From assembly GCA_024401695.1 (NCBI GenBank), contig JAKSKN010000003.1, positions 124,001-188,000 of the forward strand: 64,000 nucleotides of DNA. Reading direction: 5' to 3'. Positions 8,303 through 17,267 of this stretch are shown one piece after another. Under the pieces are notes generated by a model. It was not told the origin of the DNA and made no database searches. It saw only the letters and a list, made by a program, of their open reading frames with translations. The translations under genes were made by a program, and so were the position numbers. The stretch is from Bacteroidales bacterium (GTDB lineage Bacteria; Bacteroidota; Bacteroidia; Bacteroidales; UBA932). Each line of letters starts with the position of its first letter. The stretch's first letter is position 1.

Positions 8303-9375
8303 TGCTTACAGAACACGAAATCTACACCTTCCTCCGCGAGGTGCACCATCCCGGAATGCAGGACCGCGACATCGTGGACATCGGAATGGTCAGCAAGATT
8401 GAGATCGAAGAACGGAAAATCACAGTTACACTCGCGTTCCCGAAACGCCGCGACCCGCTCTCCGAGTATCTTATCGGCGCCACACGCGCAACCCTTGTCC
8501 GCCATCTTCCGGCAGATGTCGGGTCTGAAGTGAAGACGGTGGTTGTCGACGAGGTGAAACCCAAACAGAAAAAGCTCGATCTCGACAATGAACAGATCAA
8601 GGATGTCAGGCATATAATCGGGATCGCATCCGGCAAAGGTGGTGTGGGCAAGTCAACGGTCGCCGTCAACCTCGCCTGCGCCCTTGCGCGACTCGGTTAC
8701 AAGGTCGGCCTCGCCGACGCCGACGTCTATGGCCCGTCCATTCCGACGATGACGGATACCGAAGGAGAGACTCCGCTCGCAGAGCAGGACGGAGAGCAGG
8801 AGCTGATTGTCCCGCTTGAGAAATATGGCGTCAAGTGGATGTCCATAGGCTATTTCGCTGAACGTGGCCAGGCACTTATCTGGCGCGGTCCGATGGCCTG
8901 CAACGCCCTTAAGCAGATGATATTGCAGGTCAAGTGGGGTGAGCTGGACTTCCTTCTCATCGATATGCCTCCAGGAACCGGTGATATCCACATCAGTCTG
9001 GTTCAGGATATCCCGATGGAAGGGGCTGTGATTGTCACCACTCCGCAGAATGTTGCCCTTGCCGATGTTGAAAAGGGTGTAAGCATGTTCCGCAACAAGA
9101 ATATTGACCGCCGAATCTTCGGCCTTGTCGAGAATATGGCCTGGTTCACGCCGGAAGAGCATCCGGATGAGAAGTACTATATCTTCGGCCGTGACGGCGG
9201 GGCCCGCATGGCCGCGGAACTGGACATCGACCTGCTGGGCAGGATCCCTCTTGTGCAAAGCATACGTGAAAGCGGGGATGCAGGCGAGCCTGCCGCCCTC
9301 GGCACACGCCCGGATGGAGCCGCTTTCATCGAGCTTGCAGGAAAGCTCGCGGAAGTGGTTCAATCTTCACGATAA
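8302..9375 (+). CDS. mrp: Mrp/ApbC-family Fe-S cluster carrier ATPase
   Basis: 357 aa. Residues 1-85 form a MIP18/DUF59-type domain; the deviant Walker A SGKGGVGKST is at 110-119, followed by the NUBPL-type ATPase core (LADADVYGPSIP, FLLIDMPPGTGD). It is thought to assemble or deliver Fe-S clusters in the cytosol. The CxxC pair found near the C-terminus of many Mrp proteins, in the region of VENMAWFTPEEHPDEKYY, is not present here; related Bacteroidota proteins seem to share this. It is the last gene of the rnhB-S46-mrp unit. Confidence 0.93.
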   Translation: MLTEHEIYTFLREVHHPGMQDRDIVDIGMVSKIEIEERKITVTLAFPKRRDPLSEYLIGATRATLVRHLPADVGSEVKTVVVDEVKPKQKKLDLDNEQIKDVRHIIGIASGKGGVGKSTVAVNLACALARLGYKVGLADADVYGPSIPTMTDTEGETPLAEQDGEQELIVPLEKYGVKWMSIGYFAERGQALIWRGPMACNALKQMILQVKWGELDFLLIDMPPGTGDIHISLVQDIPMEGAVIVTTPQNVALADVEKGVSMFRNKNIDRRIFGLVENMAWFTPEEHPDEKYYIFGRDGGARMAAELDIDLLGRIPLVQSIRESGDAGEPAALGTRPDGAAFIELAGKLAEVVQSSR

Positions 9376-9380
9376 TTTTC

Positions 9381-9388
9381 TAATTTTG
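9381..9388 (+). promoter_or_regulatory. -7 box of aspS
   Basis: TAATTTTG matches TAnnTTTG and lies 32 nt before the aspS start, giving a short conventional leader. Confidence 0.6.
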
Positions 9389-9420
9389 CGACTTGTAACT
9401 AAAGTTAATCCGCTTTTCAT

Positions 9421-11160
9421 ATGTACAGAAGCAATACTTGTGGCGAACTCCGTATCGCCGACAAAGGAAAGAAGGTGACGCTGGCCGGCTGGGTCCAGAA
9501 GGCCCGCAGCCTTGGCAGTATGACATTCGTTGACCTCAGGGACCGTTATGGCATCACACAGCTCGTTTTCGAAGGTGATCCCGGTCTCGGACGCGAATAC
9601 GTGATCCAGGTCACCGGAGAGGTTCTCGAACGCGAAAGCAAGAACCCGAAGATGCCTACAGGCGACATCGAAATCAAAGTTGAATCACTGAATATTCTCA
9701 ACAAGGCCCAGACTCCTCCTTTCACCATCGAGGAGAACTCCGATGGCGGTGAGGATATCCGTGCCAAATACCGTTATCTTGATCTCCGCCGCGCTCCTCT
9801 CCAGCGTGCCCTGGCTCTCCGCCACCGTCTCGCCCAGGAGGTCCGCACGTACCTCGACAAGCAGGGCTTTATGGAGATCGAGACCCCGTATCTCATCAAG
9901 TCAACTCCGGAGGGCGCCCGCGATTTCGTCGTGCCTTCCCGTATGAACCCCGGTCAGTTCTACGCTCTGCCTCAGTCTCCTCAGACATTCAAGCAGCTCC
10001 TTATGGTAGCCGGTTACGACCGTTATTTCCAGATTGTCCGCTGCTTCCGTGATGAGGATCTCCGCGCGGACCGCCAGCCTGAATTCACACAGATCGACTG
10101 CGAAATGAGTTTCGTGGAGCAGGAGGATGTCCTCAATATGTTCGAGGGTATGATGCGTCAGATGTTCAAGAACGCCGTCGGCGTTGATATCCCGGATCCT
10201 CTTCCTCGCATGAGCTGGTATGACGCGATGGACAATTATGGTTCAGACAAGCCGGATATCCGCTTTGGAATGAAGTTCCACGAGATCTCAGACCTTGTCA
10301 AGGGCTGCGGTTTCAGCGTGTTCGACGGCAGCGAATATATCGGTGCCATTACCGCAGAGGGCTGTGCCGAATACACACGCAAGCAGCTTGATGAACTTAC
10401 TGAATGGGTAAAGCGTCCTCAGGTCGGCGCCAAAGGCCTCGTGTACATCAAGGTCAATGCGGACGGCACAATCAAGAGCAGCATCGACAAGTTCTACACT
10501 CCTGAGCAGTTGCAGAAGGTCGCAGAGGCCTGCGAAGCAAAGGCCGGAGACCTTATTTTCGTCCTTTGCGGTCCTAAGCGCAAGACCCAGACCCAACTCG
10601 GCGTTCTCCGCATCGAGATGGGCAACCGCCTGGGACTCCGTGACCCGAAGGTATTCGCTCCGCTCTGGATCGTCGACTTCCCTCTCCTTGAATGGAGCGA
10701 GGAGGATGGCCGCTTCTATGCGATGCACCATCCGTTCACGGCACCTAAGCCGGAGCACGAGAAATGGTTCTATTCAGACAAGAAGGAAGACCTTGAGAGA
10801 GTCTGCGCCAATGCCTATGACTTCGTCCTCAACGGCACCGAGCTCGGTGGCGGTTCCATCCGAATCCACAATGCCGATATGCAGAGCCGTATGTTCGAGG
10901 TTCTCGGCATCAGCAAGGAAGACGCCGAATACAAGTTCGGTTTCATCATCAACGCATTCAAGTTCGGCGCCCCTCCTCACGGAGGTCTCGCATTCGGTTT
11001 CGACCGCGTATGCGCCCTCTTCGGCGGGCAGGAGACGATCCGCGACTACATAGCGTTCCCTAAGAACAACCAGGGCCGCGACGTGATGATCGATTCCCCT
11101 TCACTCATCGACCAGGTGCAGATGGACGAACTTTTCCTTGAGAGCAAGGTCAAGGCATAG
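9421..11160 (+). CDS. aspS: Aspartyl-tRNA synthetase
   Basis: Charges tRNA-Asp. 579 aa, the usual bacterial length. An N-terminal OB-fold anticodon-binding domain (about 1-105: [20 protein letters not shown]) precedes the class II core: motif 2 [20 protein letters not shown], the bacterial GAD insertion (about 280-410), and motif 3 [15 protein letters not shown]. Start ATG 9421 gives the standard [11 protein letters not shown] beginning. Whether it also charges tRNA-Asn cannot be told from sequence. It ends 7 bases before the convergent regulator gene, with no terminator visible between them. Confidence 0.97.
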   Translation: MYRSNTCGELRIADKGKKVTLAGWVQKARSLGSMTFVDLRDRYGITQLVFEGDPGLGREYVIQVTGEVLERESKNPKMPTGDIEIKVESLNILNKAQTPPFTIEENSDGGEDIRAKYRYLDLRRAPLQRALALRHRLAQEVRTYLDKQGFMEIETPYLIKSTPEGARDFVVPSRMNPGQFYALPQSPQTFKQLLMVAGYDRYFQIVRCFRDEDLRADRQPEFTQIDCEMSFVEQEDVLNMFEGMMRQMFKNAVGVDIPDPLPRMSWYDAMDNYGSDKPDIRFGMKFHEISDLVKGCGFSVFDGSEYIGAITAEGCAEYTRKQLDELTEWVKRPQVGAKGLVYIKVNADGTIKSSIDKFYTPEQLQKVAEACEAKAGDLIFVLCGPKRKTQTQLGVLRIEMGNRLGLRDPKVFAPLWIVDFPLLEWSEEDGRFYAMHHPFTAPKPEHEKWFYSDKKEDLERVCANAYDFVLNGTELGGGSIRIHNADMQSRMFEVLGISKEDAEYKFGFIINAFKFGAPPHGGLAFGFDRVCALFGGQETIRDYIAFPKNNQGRDVMIDSPSLIDQVQMDELFLESKVKA

Positions 11161-11167
11161 TCCGCTT

Positions 11168-12538
11168 TTACAGAATTTTCATCTTATGGGCTTTGGCAGT
11201 CATCTCTGAGGTGCTGCTGACGCCCATTTTTGAAAATATATTGAACTTGTGATTGTTTACTGTACGGAGGCTGATGTTCAGTTTTTCCGCTATTGATGCT
11301 GCAGACTCTCCTGCTGCGCTCAAGCGCATTATTTCAAGTTCCCGTTTCGTGAGGCCGAGTTTTTTGGCATTCTTGCCTTTTTCCGCCATAACGTTGCTCA
11401 CATAGTCGGCAACCGCGGAGTCCAGCGACTCCTTGTTCTTGTCAAGCTCCTGTATGTCCAGGTCGTCAGACAGGAATGAGATGATCTTGTCCTTCGCCTT
11501 GCCTTTATGCTCAAGTTCCCGGTTCTTTTTCTTCGCCTTCATTCCGATATGGATCAGGAAGGCAATGAGACAGGCAAACAGAACGAGAGCCAGGGCGAGG
11601 CAGGTTATAAGGTAACGGTTCTTCTTGATGGTCTGCTCCTTCAGTTCGGCTTCGTATTCGGATTCCATCTTCTGCAGCTGTTCATCGGCCTTCTGGCTTA
11701 TGTACATCCTGACATAATTCAGGGTGTTCATATGGCTCTCGTTGGCATTGTTGTAGTCCTCGAGGCCGTGATAAAGCGAAGTCAGCTGGTCGTAGATCTG
11801 GTACTTCGTGAGGTAATCGTCATCCCTGCACGAATCCAGAACGCTGGTGCAGTATTCCACCGCTTCAGAATATCTGGAAGCCTGCCTGAGAAGTCTTGTC
11901 CTGAATAACCTCCCCCTCAGTACAAGGTCCTGCAGGTTGTTTGAAGCGGCAAGGGCTTCGCCTTTAGACAGATTGCTCTCCGCGAGTTCGAACAGCGACA
12001 TATCCAGGACACGGTTCCATCTGTTCTTGTTGACAAATATCTGGCACAGTGAATAGTAAGCGTCAATCTGAAGGTTCACATCACCTGTTGATTCCGAAAG
12101 GCGGAGCGCTTCTTCCAGATATGGAAGCGCTTCATCGTCCCTGTTGTTGTCCGGGGCGTAGCTGGCATAACAGCATATTCTGGCTTTTATCAGAAGTGCC
12201 TTGGCCAGATTCCTGTCGAAGCCTTTTTCCCGGCTCAGTTCTTCCGCCATTTCGGCGTACTTCCACGAGTGTTCGTCGCGGCTTGTGGCAAGGTCGATCG
12301 ATGCGATGGAATTCATCGCTTCCGCTTCATATTCTTCAAGGTTGTTGCTACTTGCCAGATCCAGGGCCTCAATCGCTTTCTGCATTGCGTTTTCCGCATC
12401 CTGCTGCTGCATATATGCGTTGCTTTCGTCCAGCAGAGAACTGAACAGGACGCTTGTGTCAATGGCTTTTTCCGTGTTGCAGGCGGCAAGGGCCAGCACT
12501 GCGGCGGATACAATGCTCAATATAGTACTCTTTTTCAT
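11168..12538 (-). CDS. TPR-containing membrane regulator with LuxR-type HTH
   Basis: 456 aa. An N-terminal signal with lipobox (LALAAC) is followed by an alpha-helical, TPR-like region (about 25-300), one membrane helix (about 307-331, YLITCLALALVLFACLIAF), a charged coiled linker, and a C-terminal LuxR/GerE HTH (about 395-456: LTKRELEIMRLSAAGESA, SIAEKLNISLRTVNNHKFNI). The layout puts the TPRs outside the inner membrane and the HTH in the cytoplasm. Bacteroidota have many such TPR-TM-LuxR proteins, presumed to sense envelope state, but few are studied. It is divergent from two FISUMP lipoprotein genes, plausible targets by inference only. Confidence 0.82.
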   Translation of the reverse strand: MKKSTILSIVSAAVLALAACNTEKAIDTSVLFSSLLDESNAYMQQQDAENAMQKAIEALDLASSNNLEEYEAEAMNSIASIDLATSRDEHSWKYAEMAEELSREKGFDRNLAKALLIKARICCYASYAPDNNRDDEALPYLEEALRLSESTGDVNLQIDAYYSLCQIFVNKNRWNRVLDMSLFELAESNLSKGEALAASNNLQDLVLRGRLFRTRLLRQASRYSEAVEYCTSVLDSCRDDDYLTKYQIYDQLTSLYHGLEDYNNANESHMNTLNYVRMYISQKADEQLQKMESEYEAELKEQTIKKNRYLITCLALALVLFACLIAFLIHIGMKAKKKNRELEHKGKAKDKIISFLSDDLDIQELDKNKESLDSAVADYVSNVMAEKGKNAKKLGLTKRELEIMRLSAAGESAASIAEKLNISLRTVNNHKFNIFSKMGVSSTSEMTAKAHKMKIL

Positions 12539-12555
12539 AGTCGCGACATTTTGCT

Positions 12556-12563
12556 CAAATATA
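12556..12563 (-). promoter_or_regulatory. -7 box of the TPR/LuxR regulator
   Basis: CAAATATA on the plus strand is TATATTTG on the minus strand, 17 nt before the start codon at 12538. Confidence 0.6.
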
Positions 12564-12599
12564 AGTATTTATACTCATAAATTTCTAAGTAAAACAGAA

Positions 12600-12607
12600 T
12601 AGATTTG
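12600..12607 (+). promoter_or_regulatory. -7 box of the first FISUMP lipoprotein gene
   Basis: TAGATTTG, a perfect TAnnTTTG, 43 nt before ATG 12651. It is back-to-back with the minus-strand box at 12556-12563, leaving 36 bp between the two where a shared regulator could bind. Confidence 0.6.
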
Positions 12608-12650
12608 CATTGCAAACCAACTGAATTATAAACAAAAACATAAAAGTACT

Positions 12651-13985
12651 ATGAAACCTTTTAAATTATCCATCATCCTTTCCGTGGCGCTCTTTGCCGC
12701 AGCGGTATCTTGCGGACCGGTCAATCCGTCATCACCGAACGACCCGGTAACTCCTTCAAAGCCGGAGCAGAAAAAGGTCGAAGTGACCGGAATCACTCTT
12801 TCCGAAACATCCCTTACCCTTTTGATCGATGAGGAGAAGACCCTCACGGCAACCGTCACACCTGACGATGCGACCGATAAGACCGTGACCTGGAGCTCGG
12901 ACGATGAATCTGTCGCCAGCGTTTCCAATGGGAAAGTCAAAGGCCTTGCAGAAGGTTCCGCGACGATTACGGCAAAGGCGGGCAACAAGACTGCGACGTG
13001 TTCCGTTACGGTAACACGTCCTGAACCGGGTCCTGTATCTACAGAAAAGATGGTTGATCTCGGGCTTCCTTCCGGAGTGAAGTGGGCCGGCTGGAACGTC
13101 GGTGCCACAAAGCCGGAGGAATTCGGCGACTACTTCAGCTGGGGCGAAACCAAGCCGAAGGATTCATATTGGCAGGACAATTACAAGTATGGAGTGATCA
13201 ACAAATACGGTACTCCGGACGTCATCTACAAGTACAATGTCAATGAAGAGTATGGTGTCGTGGACGGGCGCACCCGTCTTACGTCCATGGATGATGCCGC
13301 TTACGTCAACTGGGGTTCGGAATGGCGTATGCCTACCGACGAGGAGAAAACGGAGCTTCTTGCCAATACAACCCATACAGAGGGCACATACAATGAAGTT
13401 CCCGGATGGATATTCACCAGCAAAATCAACAACGTCTCCATATTCTTCCCTGCAACGGGCATAATGGACCAGACCAGGTCATATTATACCTACGAGGAAA
13501 CCATCTTCTGGACAGCGACCCTGAGGGCCAATGACCCTAGGATGGCACACATAGCCTGCAACTGGATTGAAGACAGCTCCCTGCTTCACGAAGCCGGCTT
13601 CGAAATGGATCCTCAGGCAGAATCATATCACCTGAGCACGTGGAGATATTATGGTCTTCCTGTAAGAGCCGTCTCCGGAGGCTCTATCCCTGAGGAGGCT
13701 TATGCCCTTACGACTGCTGAAGCAACCGATGTGACAAGCACAAGCGCAAGGGTTGTCGTGACTATCACACCTGCAGCAACAGCCACAGAGTTCGGCCTTC
13801 TTTATTCTGACTATGCAAAGGCCCCGCTGGTTTCAGCAAGAGTGTCAAAGGCTGCCGCCAATGAAAACGGAGTGGTTGTTCTCAATGACTTGACACCAAA
13901 AAGCGAATATCACGCCTGCGCATACGCCATCGTTGACGGAATAGAATATACAGGAAACGAGATTTATTTCACAACCCCGAAATAA
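12651..13985 (+). CDS. Surface lipoprotein with BIG2, FISUMP and Fn3-like domains
   Basis: 444 aa. The signal peptide ends in a lipobox (AAAVSC). After a Pro/Ser linker comes a BIG2 Ig-like domain (about 42-124: VEVTGITLSETSLTLLIDE to ATCSVTV), then a FISUMP domain (about 135-345: GLPSGVKWAGWNVGATKPE, YFSWGETKP, WRMPTDEEKTEL, WTATLR, GLPVRAV), then a short Fn3-like region (about 352-444). It is probably exposed on the cell surface; FISUMP domains have no established function. Followed 22 bases later by a paralogue, likely co-transcribed. Confidence 0.85.
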   Translation: MKPFKLSIILSVALFAAAVSCGPVNPSSPNDPVTPSKPEQKKVEVTGITLSETSLTLLIDEEKTLTATVTPDDATDKTVTWSSDDESVASVSNGKVKGLAEGSATITAKAGNKTATCSVTVTRPEPGPVSTEKMVDLGLPSGVKWAGWNVGATKPEEFGDYFSWGETKPKDSYWQDNYKYGVINKYGTPDVIYKYNVNEEYGVVDGRTRLTSMDDAAYVNWGSEWRMPTDEEKTELLANTTHTEGTYNEVPGWIFTSKINNVSIFFPATGIMDQTRSYYTYEETIFWTATLRANDPRMAHIACNWIEDSSLLHEAGFEMDPQAESYHLSTWRYYGLPVRAVSGGSIPEEAYALTTAEATDVTSTSARVVVTITPAATATEFGLLYSDYAKAPLVSARVSKAAANENGVVVLNDLTPKSEYHACAYAIVDGIEYTGNEIYFTTPK

Positions 13986-14007
13986 TCTCATGGAGTATTG
14001 AGCCATT

Positions 14008-16041
14008 ATGAAAAACAACCTGTTGTTTTCAGCTATTGCAGTATTTGGCATTCTTATCGGGGCCTGCACCCCGACAAATCCATCGACCCCGGTAAATCCG
14101 GACCCTCCGGTAAATCCTAACCCTCCGGTGAATCCGAATCCTCCGGAAAGCAAGGATGTCGTGACGTCCGGCGATGTTGTTGGAATTTCATATAACACGG
14201 CTGCAATTACGTTGCAGGTGTTCTTCGACAATGCCGAGCCTGGCACCACTTTCGAGGATGCCGGATTGATTTATGGCAAGAGCCGGGACCTTGAACCGGA
14301 AACCAGCTTTTTTATGGGAATTGCGACGGACAAGGACGGGAATCCTGATATGAGCGGATCATATACCGTTGACCTGATTGCTCTCGAAGAGGCGTCGACA
14401 TATTATTACAAGGCTTGTGCAATTTTCAGCGGCGTCAGCTATTTCGGCGATGTCAAATCATTCACGACAACGTCCCTGGATATCTCGACCGACCAGCTGG
14501 TCGATATGGGCCTCAGCGTGAAGTGGGCAGGATGGAATATCGGAGCCACCAAGCCGGAGGAGTTCGGCAATTATTATGTATGGGGAAGCATCGATCCTAC
14601 TACAGAGAGAATCAGTGCGTGGCTGGACTCCGATTACAAGGCAACCAAATATGGTGCAATTGACGGGAAGACAGTCCTTGACCTCGAAGATGATGCGGCA
14701 GCCGCCAACTGGGATGGCAAGTGGAGGATGCCTACCGAAGAGGAGAAACGTGAACTTGAAAGCAACACAGAACAGATCAAGTACACTTATAAAGGTGTTC
14801 CGGGGTATGTGTTCACCAGCCTGGTCAACGGAGCATCCATCTTCATCCCTGCAGCCGGATACAGCTATTATGGCGATGTCCTTAAAGAGGGCGAATTCAC
14901 GACATTCTGGACATCAACACTGTGCCCTGATGACGAACGCGGCGCTGCAATAGCCTGCGACCACGTGCTGGAAGGCGGAAAACCGGTGGCCGAAGGCTCG
15001 ATGTTGTACGAACTTGGATTCTATTGGGAATGTGCCACAAGCCAGCGCCAGATGGCTTATAGATGGTGGGGCTGCCCTGTCCGCGCCGTCTGGGACGAGA
15101 ACAGGCCTGATGTTTTATTCACACCTGAACCCAGAGTAGACCTGGGCCCCGATCATCTTGAAACGGCGACGACTGTCAGGCTGTGCGGCCGCCTCAGGAA
15201 TTTCTTCCGAAACGGAAGGACCGTGGCGGATCTTCCTGAATTCGGTTTCTGCTATGTCAAAGGTCTCGGCACGAATCCTACCGTCAATGACAACAAGTCA
15301 ATCTGCACTGCTTCTGACGGCACTCAGGACGGATTTGACTTTGTATTCTCAAAGGTGGTCACCGGCCTTGACAGCGATACTGAATATTCGTACGGAGCAT
15401 ATGTCATTTTTGACGGCACACCATCCTATGCCACGGGCTATAAATTCAAGACTACGATCGATATGTCCAGTCTGGGTCTGGACCCGACCCTTCAGGCAGT
15501 AGATCTCGGCCTTCCTTCAGGACTTAAATGGGCCGGCTGGAACATAGGTGCAGAGCATCCGTCCAATTGCGGTAACACTTATCGTTGGGGAGAGGTTGAG
15601 ACAAACGTTGACGCTGATTATAAATGGTGGGACAACGACCTGTGGACGTACACCAAATATGTTCTTGCGGGAGAGGAGCAACCTGGAGTGCCGGCTGACA
15701 ACCTGACCGTGCTGGAGCCTGCCGATGATGCAGCAACAGCAGCGTGGGGACCTGACTGGCGCACGCCTACAGAAGAAGAGTGGAGGGAACTCATTGACAA
15801 CTGCACGCGGACATACCGTTTTGACCTGTTCTCTGATTATGGGGTCCTGTTTACCGGGCCGAACGGGAAGTCCATATATCTCCCTTCCTACTATTATTAT
15901 GGATTACAATACTGGACAGCCAGCCGCAGGGATGATGATATTTCTTGTGCTAAGTCAATCTATCTGGAGACTTCATATATTGATGTAAGGAGCACATCCA
16001 GAACGTATCCTTTATATGTCCGTGCAGTCACGGAAAAATAG
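14008..16041 (+). CDS. Surface lipoprotein with two FISUMP domains
   Basis: 677 aa. Lipobox LIGAC, then a proline-rich spacer built of repeats (PVNPDP/PVNPNP). Next are an Fn3-like region (about 50-155), FISUMP copy 1 (about 160-370: GLSVKWAGWNIGATKPEEFG, WRMPTEEEKREL, CPVRAVW), a second Fn3-like region (about 375-490), and FISUMP copy 2 (about 495-677: GLPSGLKWAGWNIGAEHPSN, WRTPTEEEWREL, YVRAV). It is a paralogue of the preceding gene with an extra domain pair, presumably by internal duplication. It ends one base before the convergent murB stop. Likely surface-exposed; function unknown. Confidence 0.85.
   Translation: MKNNLLFSAIAVFGILIGACTPTNPSTPVNPDPPVNPNPPVNPNPPESKDVVTSGDVVGISYNTAAITLQVFFDNAEPGTTFEDAGLIYGKSRDLEPETSFFMGIATDKDGNPDMSGSYTVDLIALEEASTYYYKACAIFSGVSYFGDVKSFTTTSLDISTDQLVDMGLSVKWAGWNIGATKPEEFGNYYVWGSIDPTTERISAWLDSDYKATKYGAIDGKTVLDLEDDAAAANWDGKWRMPTEEEKRELESNTEQIKYTYKGVPGYVFTSLVNGASIFIPAAGYSYYGDVLKEGEFTTFWTSTLCPDDERGAAIACDHVLEGGKPVAEGSMLYELGFYWECATSQRQMAYRWWGCPVRAVWDENRPDVLFTPEPRVDLGPDHLETATTVRLCGRLRNFFRNGRTVADLPEFGFCYVKGLGTNPTVNDNKSICTASDGTQDGFDFVFSKVVTGLDSDTEYSYGAYVIFDGTPSYATGYKFKTTIDMSSLGLDPTLQAVDLGLPSGLKWAGWNIGAEHPSNCGNTYRWGEVETNVDADYKWWDNDLWTYTKYVLAGEEQPGVPADNLTVLEPADDAATAAWGPDWRTPTEEEWRELIDNCTRTYRFDLFSDYGVLFTGPNGKSIYLPSYYYYGLQYWTASRRDDDISCAKSIYLETSYIDVRSTSRTYPLYVRAVTEK
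14089..14146 (+). repeat. Three 18-bp tandem repeats coding for a proline-rich linker
   Basis: Units begin CCGGTAAATCC (14089, 14107) and CCGGTGAATCC (14125) and differ at a few positions. They encode PVNPDP and PVNPNP just after the lipidated Cys. Such in-frame repeats can change in number and alter the spacer length. Confidence 0.85.
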
Positions 16042-16042
16042 A

Positions 16043-17086
16043 TTACAGATGCTCCACTTCCGGGTGAAGTTCCACTCCGAAGCGGTCGCGTACCGCTGAG
16101 ATGATACGGTTTTCAAGCGCCAGCACGTCTTTCGGGCTGGCGCTCCCCGTTTTGTTTATCAGCACGAGCGGCTGTTTTTCATAGACGGCGGCCCCGCCTT
16201 CGACAGCACCCTTGAATCCGCATTTCTCAATCATCCAGGCTGCGGGGACCTTGATACTGCCGTCCGGATTGATGAAATGCGGTACCGTGGCGTCTGCGCC
16301 GAAGTCGCGCTTCGCCACGTCGATGATGTGCGCGAAGTCAAGTGCGCTGACGACAGGGTTCTTGAAGAAGCTGCCGGCGCTGCCGAGCTCTTCGGGGTCG
16401 GGAAGCTTCTGACGGCGTACGCCGATTATGGCGTCGCGCACCTTCATAGGGGTGAGGTCTTCCGGCCAGACGTGTTCCTCGAGGCCGAGTGCCTGGCGGA
16501 TGCCCTTGTAGTCAAGACGCGGATTGTATCTGCGCGACAGGCGGAACAGCACCGATGTTACGATGTAGCGCCCTTCGGCGTGCTTGAACATCGATTCGCG
16601 ATAGCCGTATCCGCATTCGGCGACGGAAAACTTGACCTTTTTCCTGTCCTTCAGGTCGTAGCAGACTACGCCGGAGATGATATCCTTGACCTCGACTCCG
16701 TATGCGCCGATGTTCTGCACTGCGGCTGCTCCGGCTTCGCCCGGAATAAGCGACAGGTTTTCCGCGCCCCAGAGACCGTGGCCGCAGGTCTCCTCCACGA
16801 AGCGGTCCCAATGGACGCCGGCTCCGACCATCACGGGGACTTCGTCAAAGCCCATATCGACATATTTGATGAAATCGATGCGGGAGTGGAGAATAGTGCC
16901 GGGGAAGTCGCCGGTAAGCAATAGATTGCTGCCTTCGCCAATGTGTTTGACAGGTTTTGGCAGGGAGTCCCAGTCGAGTGATTCAAGCTCGGCGGCGCTG
17001 TCATATTCCACAAAGCAGGCGCAAGCGGCCTTCATCCTGAAGGTGTTGAGCGCACTAAGATCAAAATTTTCGACTTTCCGCATCAT
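16043..17086 (-). CDS. murB: UDP-N-acetylenolpyruvoylglucosamine reductase MurB
   Basis: FAD/NADPH enzyme making UDP-MurNAc, the second committed step of peptidoglycan synthesis. About 347 aa, type I. Seen are the FAD-binding LIPGEAGAAAVQNIGAYGVE, the E. coli-type YRESMFK region, the catalytic Ser in GSAGSFFKNP, WMIEKCGFKGA and a C-terminal Glu in HPEVEHL. The frame is open to 17374, but homology begins at MMRKVENFDLSALNTFRMKA and a -7 box ends 7 nt before 17086, so translation starts at 17086 (or the next ATG, 17083). Codons upstream of the box cannot be transcribed from it. Confidence 0.95.
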   Translation of the reverse strand: MMRKVENFDLSALNTFRMKAACACFVEYDSAAELESLDWDSLPKPVKHIGEGSNLLLTGDFPGTILHSRIDFIKYVDMGFDEVPVMVGAGVHWDRFVEETCGHGLWGAENLSLIPGEAGAAAVQNIGAYGVEVKDIISGVVCYDLKDRKKVKFSVAECGYGYRESMFKHAEGRYIVTSVLFRLSRRYNPRLDYKGIRQALGLEEHVWPEDLTPMKVRDAIIGVRRQKLPDPEELGSAGSFFKNPVVSALDFAHIIDVAKRDFGADATVPHFINPDGSIKVPAAWMIEKCGFKGAVEGGAAVYEKQPLVLINKTGSASPKDVLALENRIISAVRDRFGVELHPEVEHL

Positions 17087-17093
17087 AATGACA

Positions 17094-17101
17094 CAAAGAT
17101 A
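17094..17101 (-). promoter_or_regulatory. -7 box directly upstream of murB
   Basis: CAAAGATA on the plus strand is TATCTTTG on the minus strand. Only 7 nt separate it from ATG 17086, the same spacing as at rnhB and murA, so a leaderless mRNA is likely. Confidence 0.65.
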
Positions 17102-17106
17102 ATAAA

Positions 17107-17214
17107 GACCTGCTGAAAAAACGCTGACAGAATGAGGATTCCTTCGCCAGGTAGGGTCAAAAAAGGGGTACCTGGAAAAGAAAAGCCTGCTGAAAGGGGA
17201 ATTTTCAGCAGGTC
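17107..17214. repeat. Inverted repeats in the murB/barrel-protein intergenic region
   Basis: GACCTGCTGAAAA occurs at 17107-17119 and in inverted orientation at 17202-17214; CCTGCTGAAA occurs again at 17186-17195. CCAGGTA (17147-17153) also pairs with TACCTGG (17169-17175). The region can fold in more than one way. It may be a decayed repeat element or a set of terminators; no transposase is near. Confidence 0.6.
17186..17212 (-). terminator. Probable terminator of the small barrel protein gene
   Basis: A perfect 10-bp stem (CCTGCTGAAA with TTTCAGCAGG) and a 7-nt loop. In the minus direction it is followed by a pyrimidine-rich tract (CTTTTCTTTT). It lies 55 bases after the stop codon at 17268. 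Confidence 0.65.
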
Positions 17215-17267
17215 TTTCTATTATAGCGATATGTGCAGGCCCTGAAGGCCTGGAACTGTTTCTAAGA

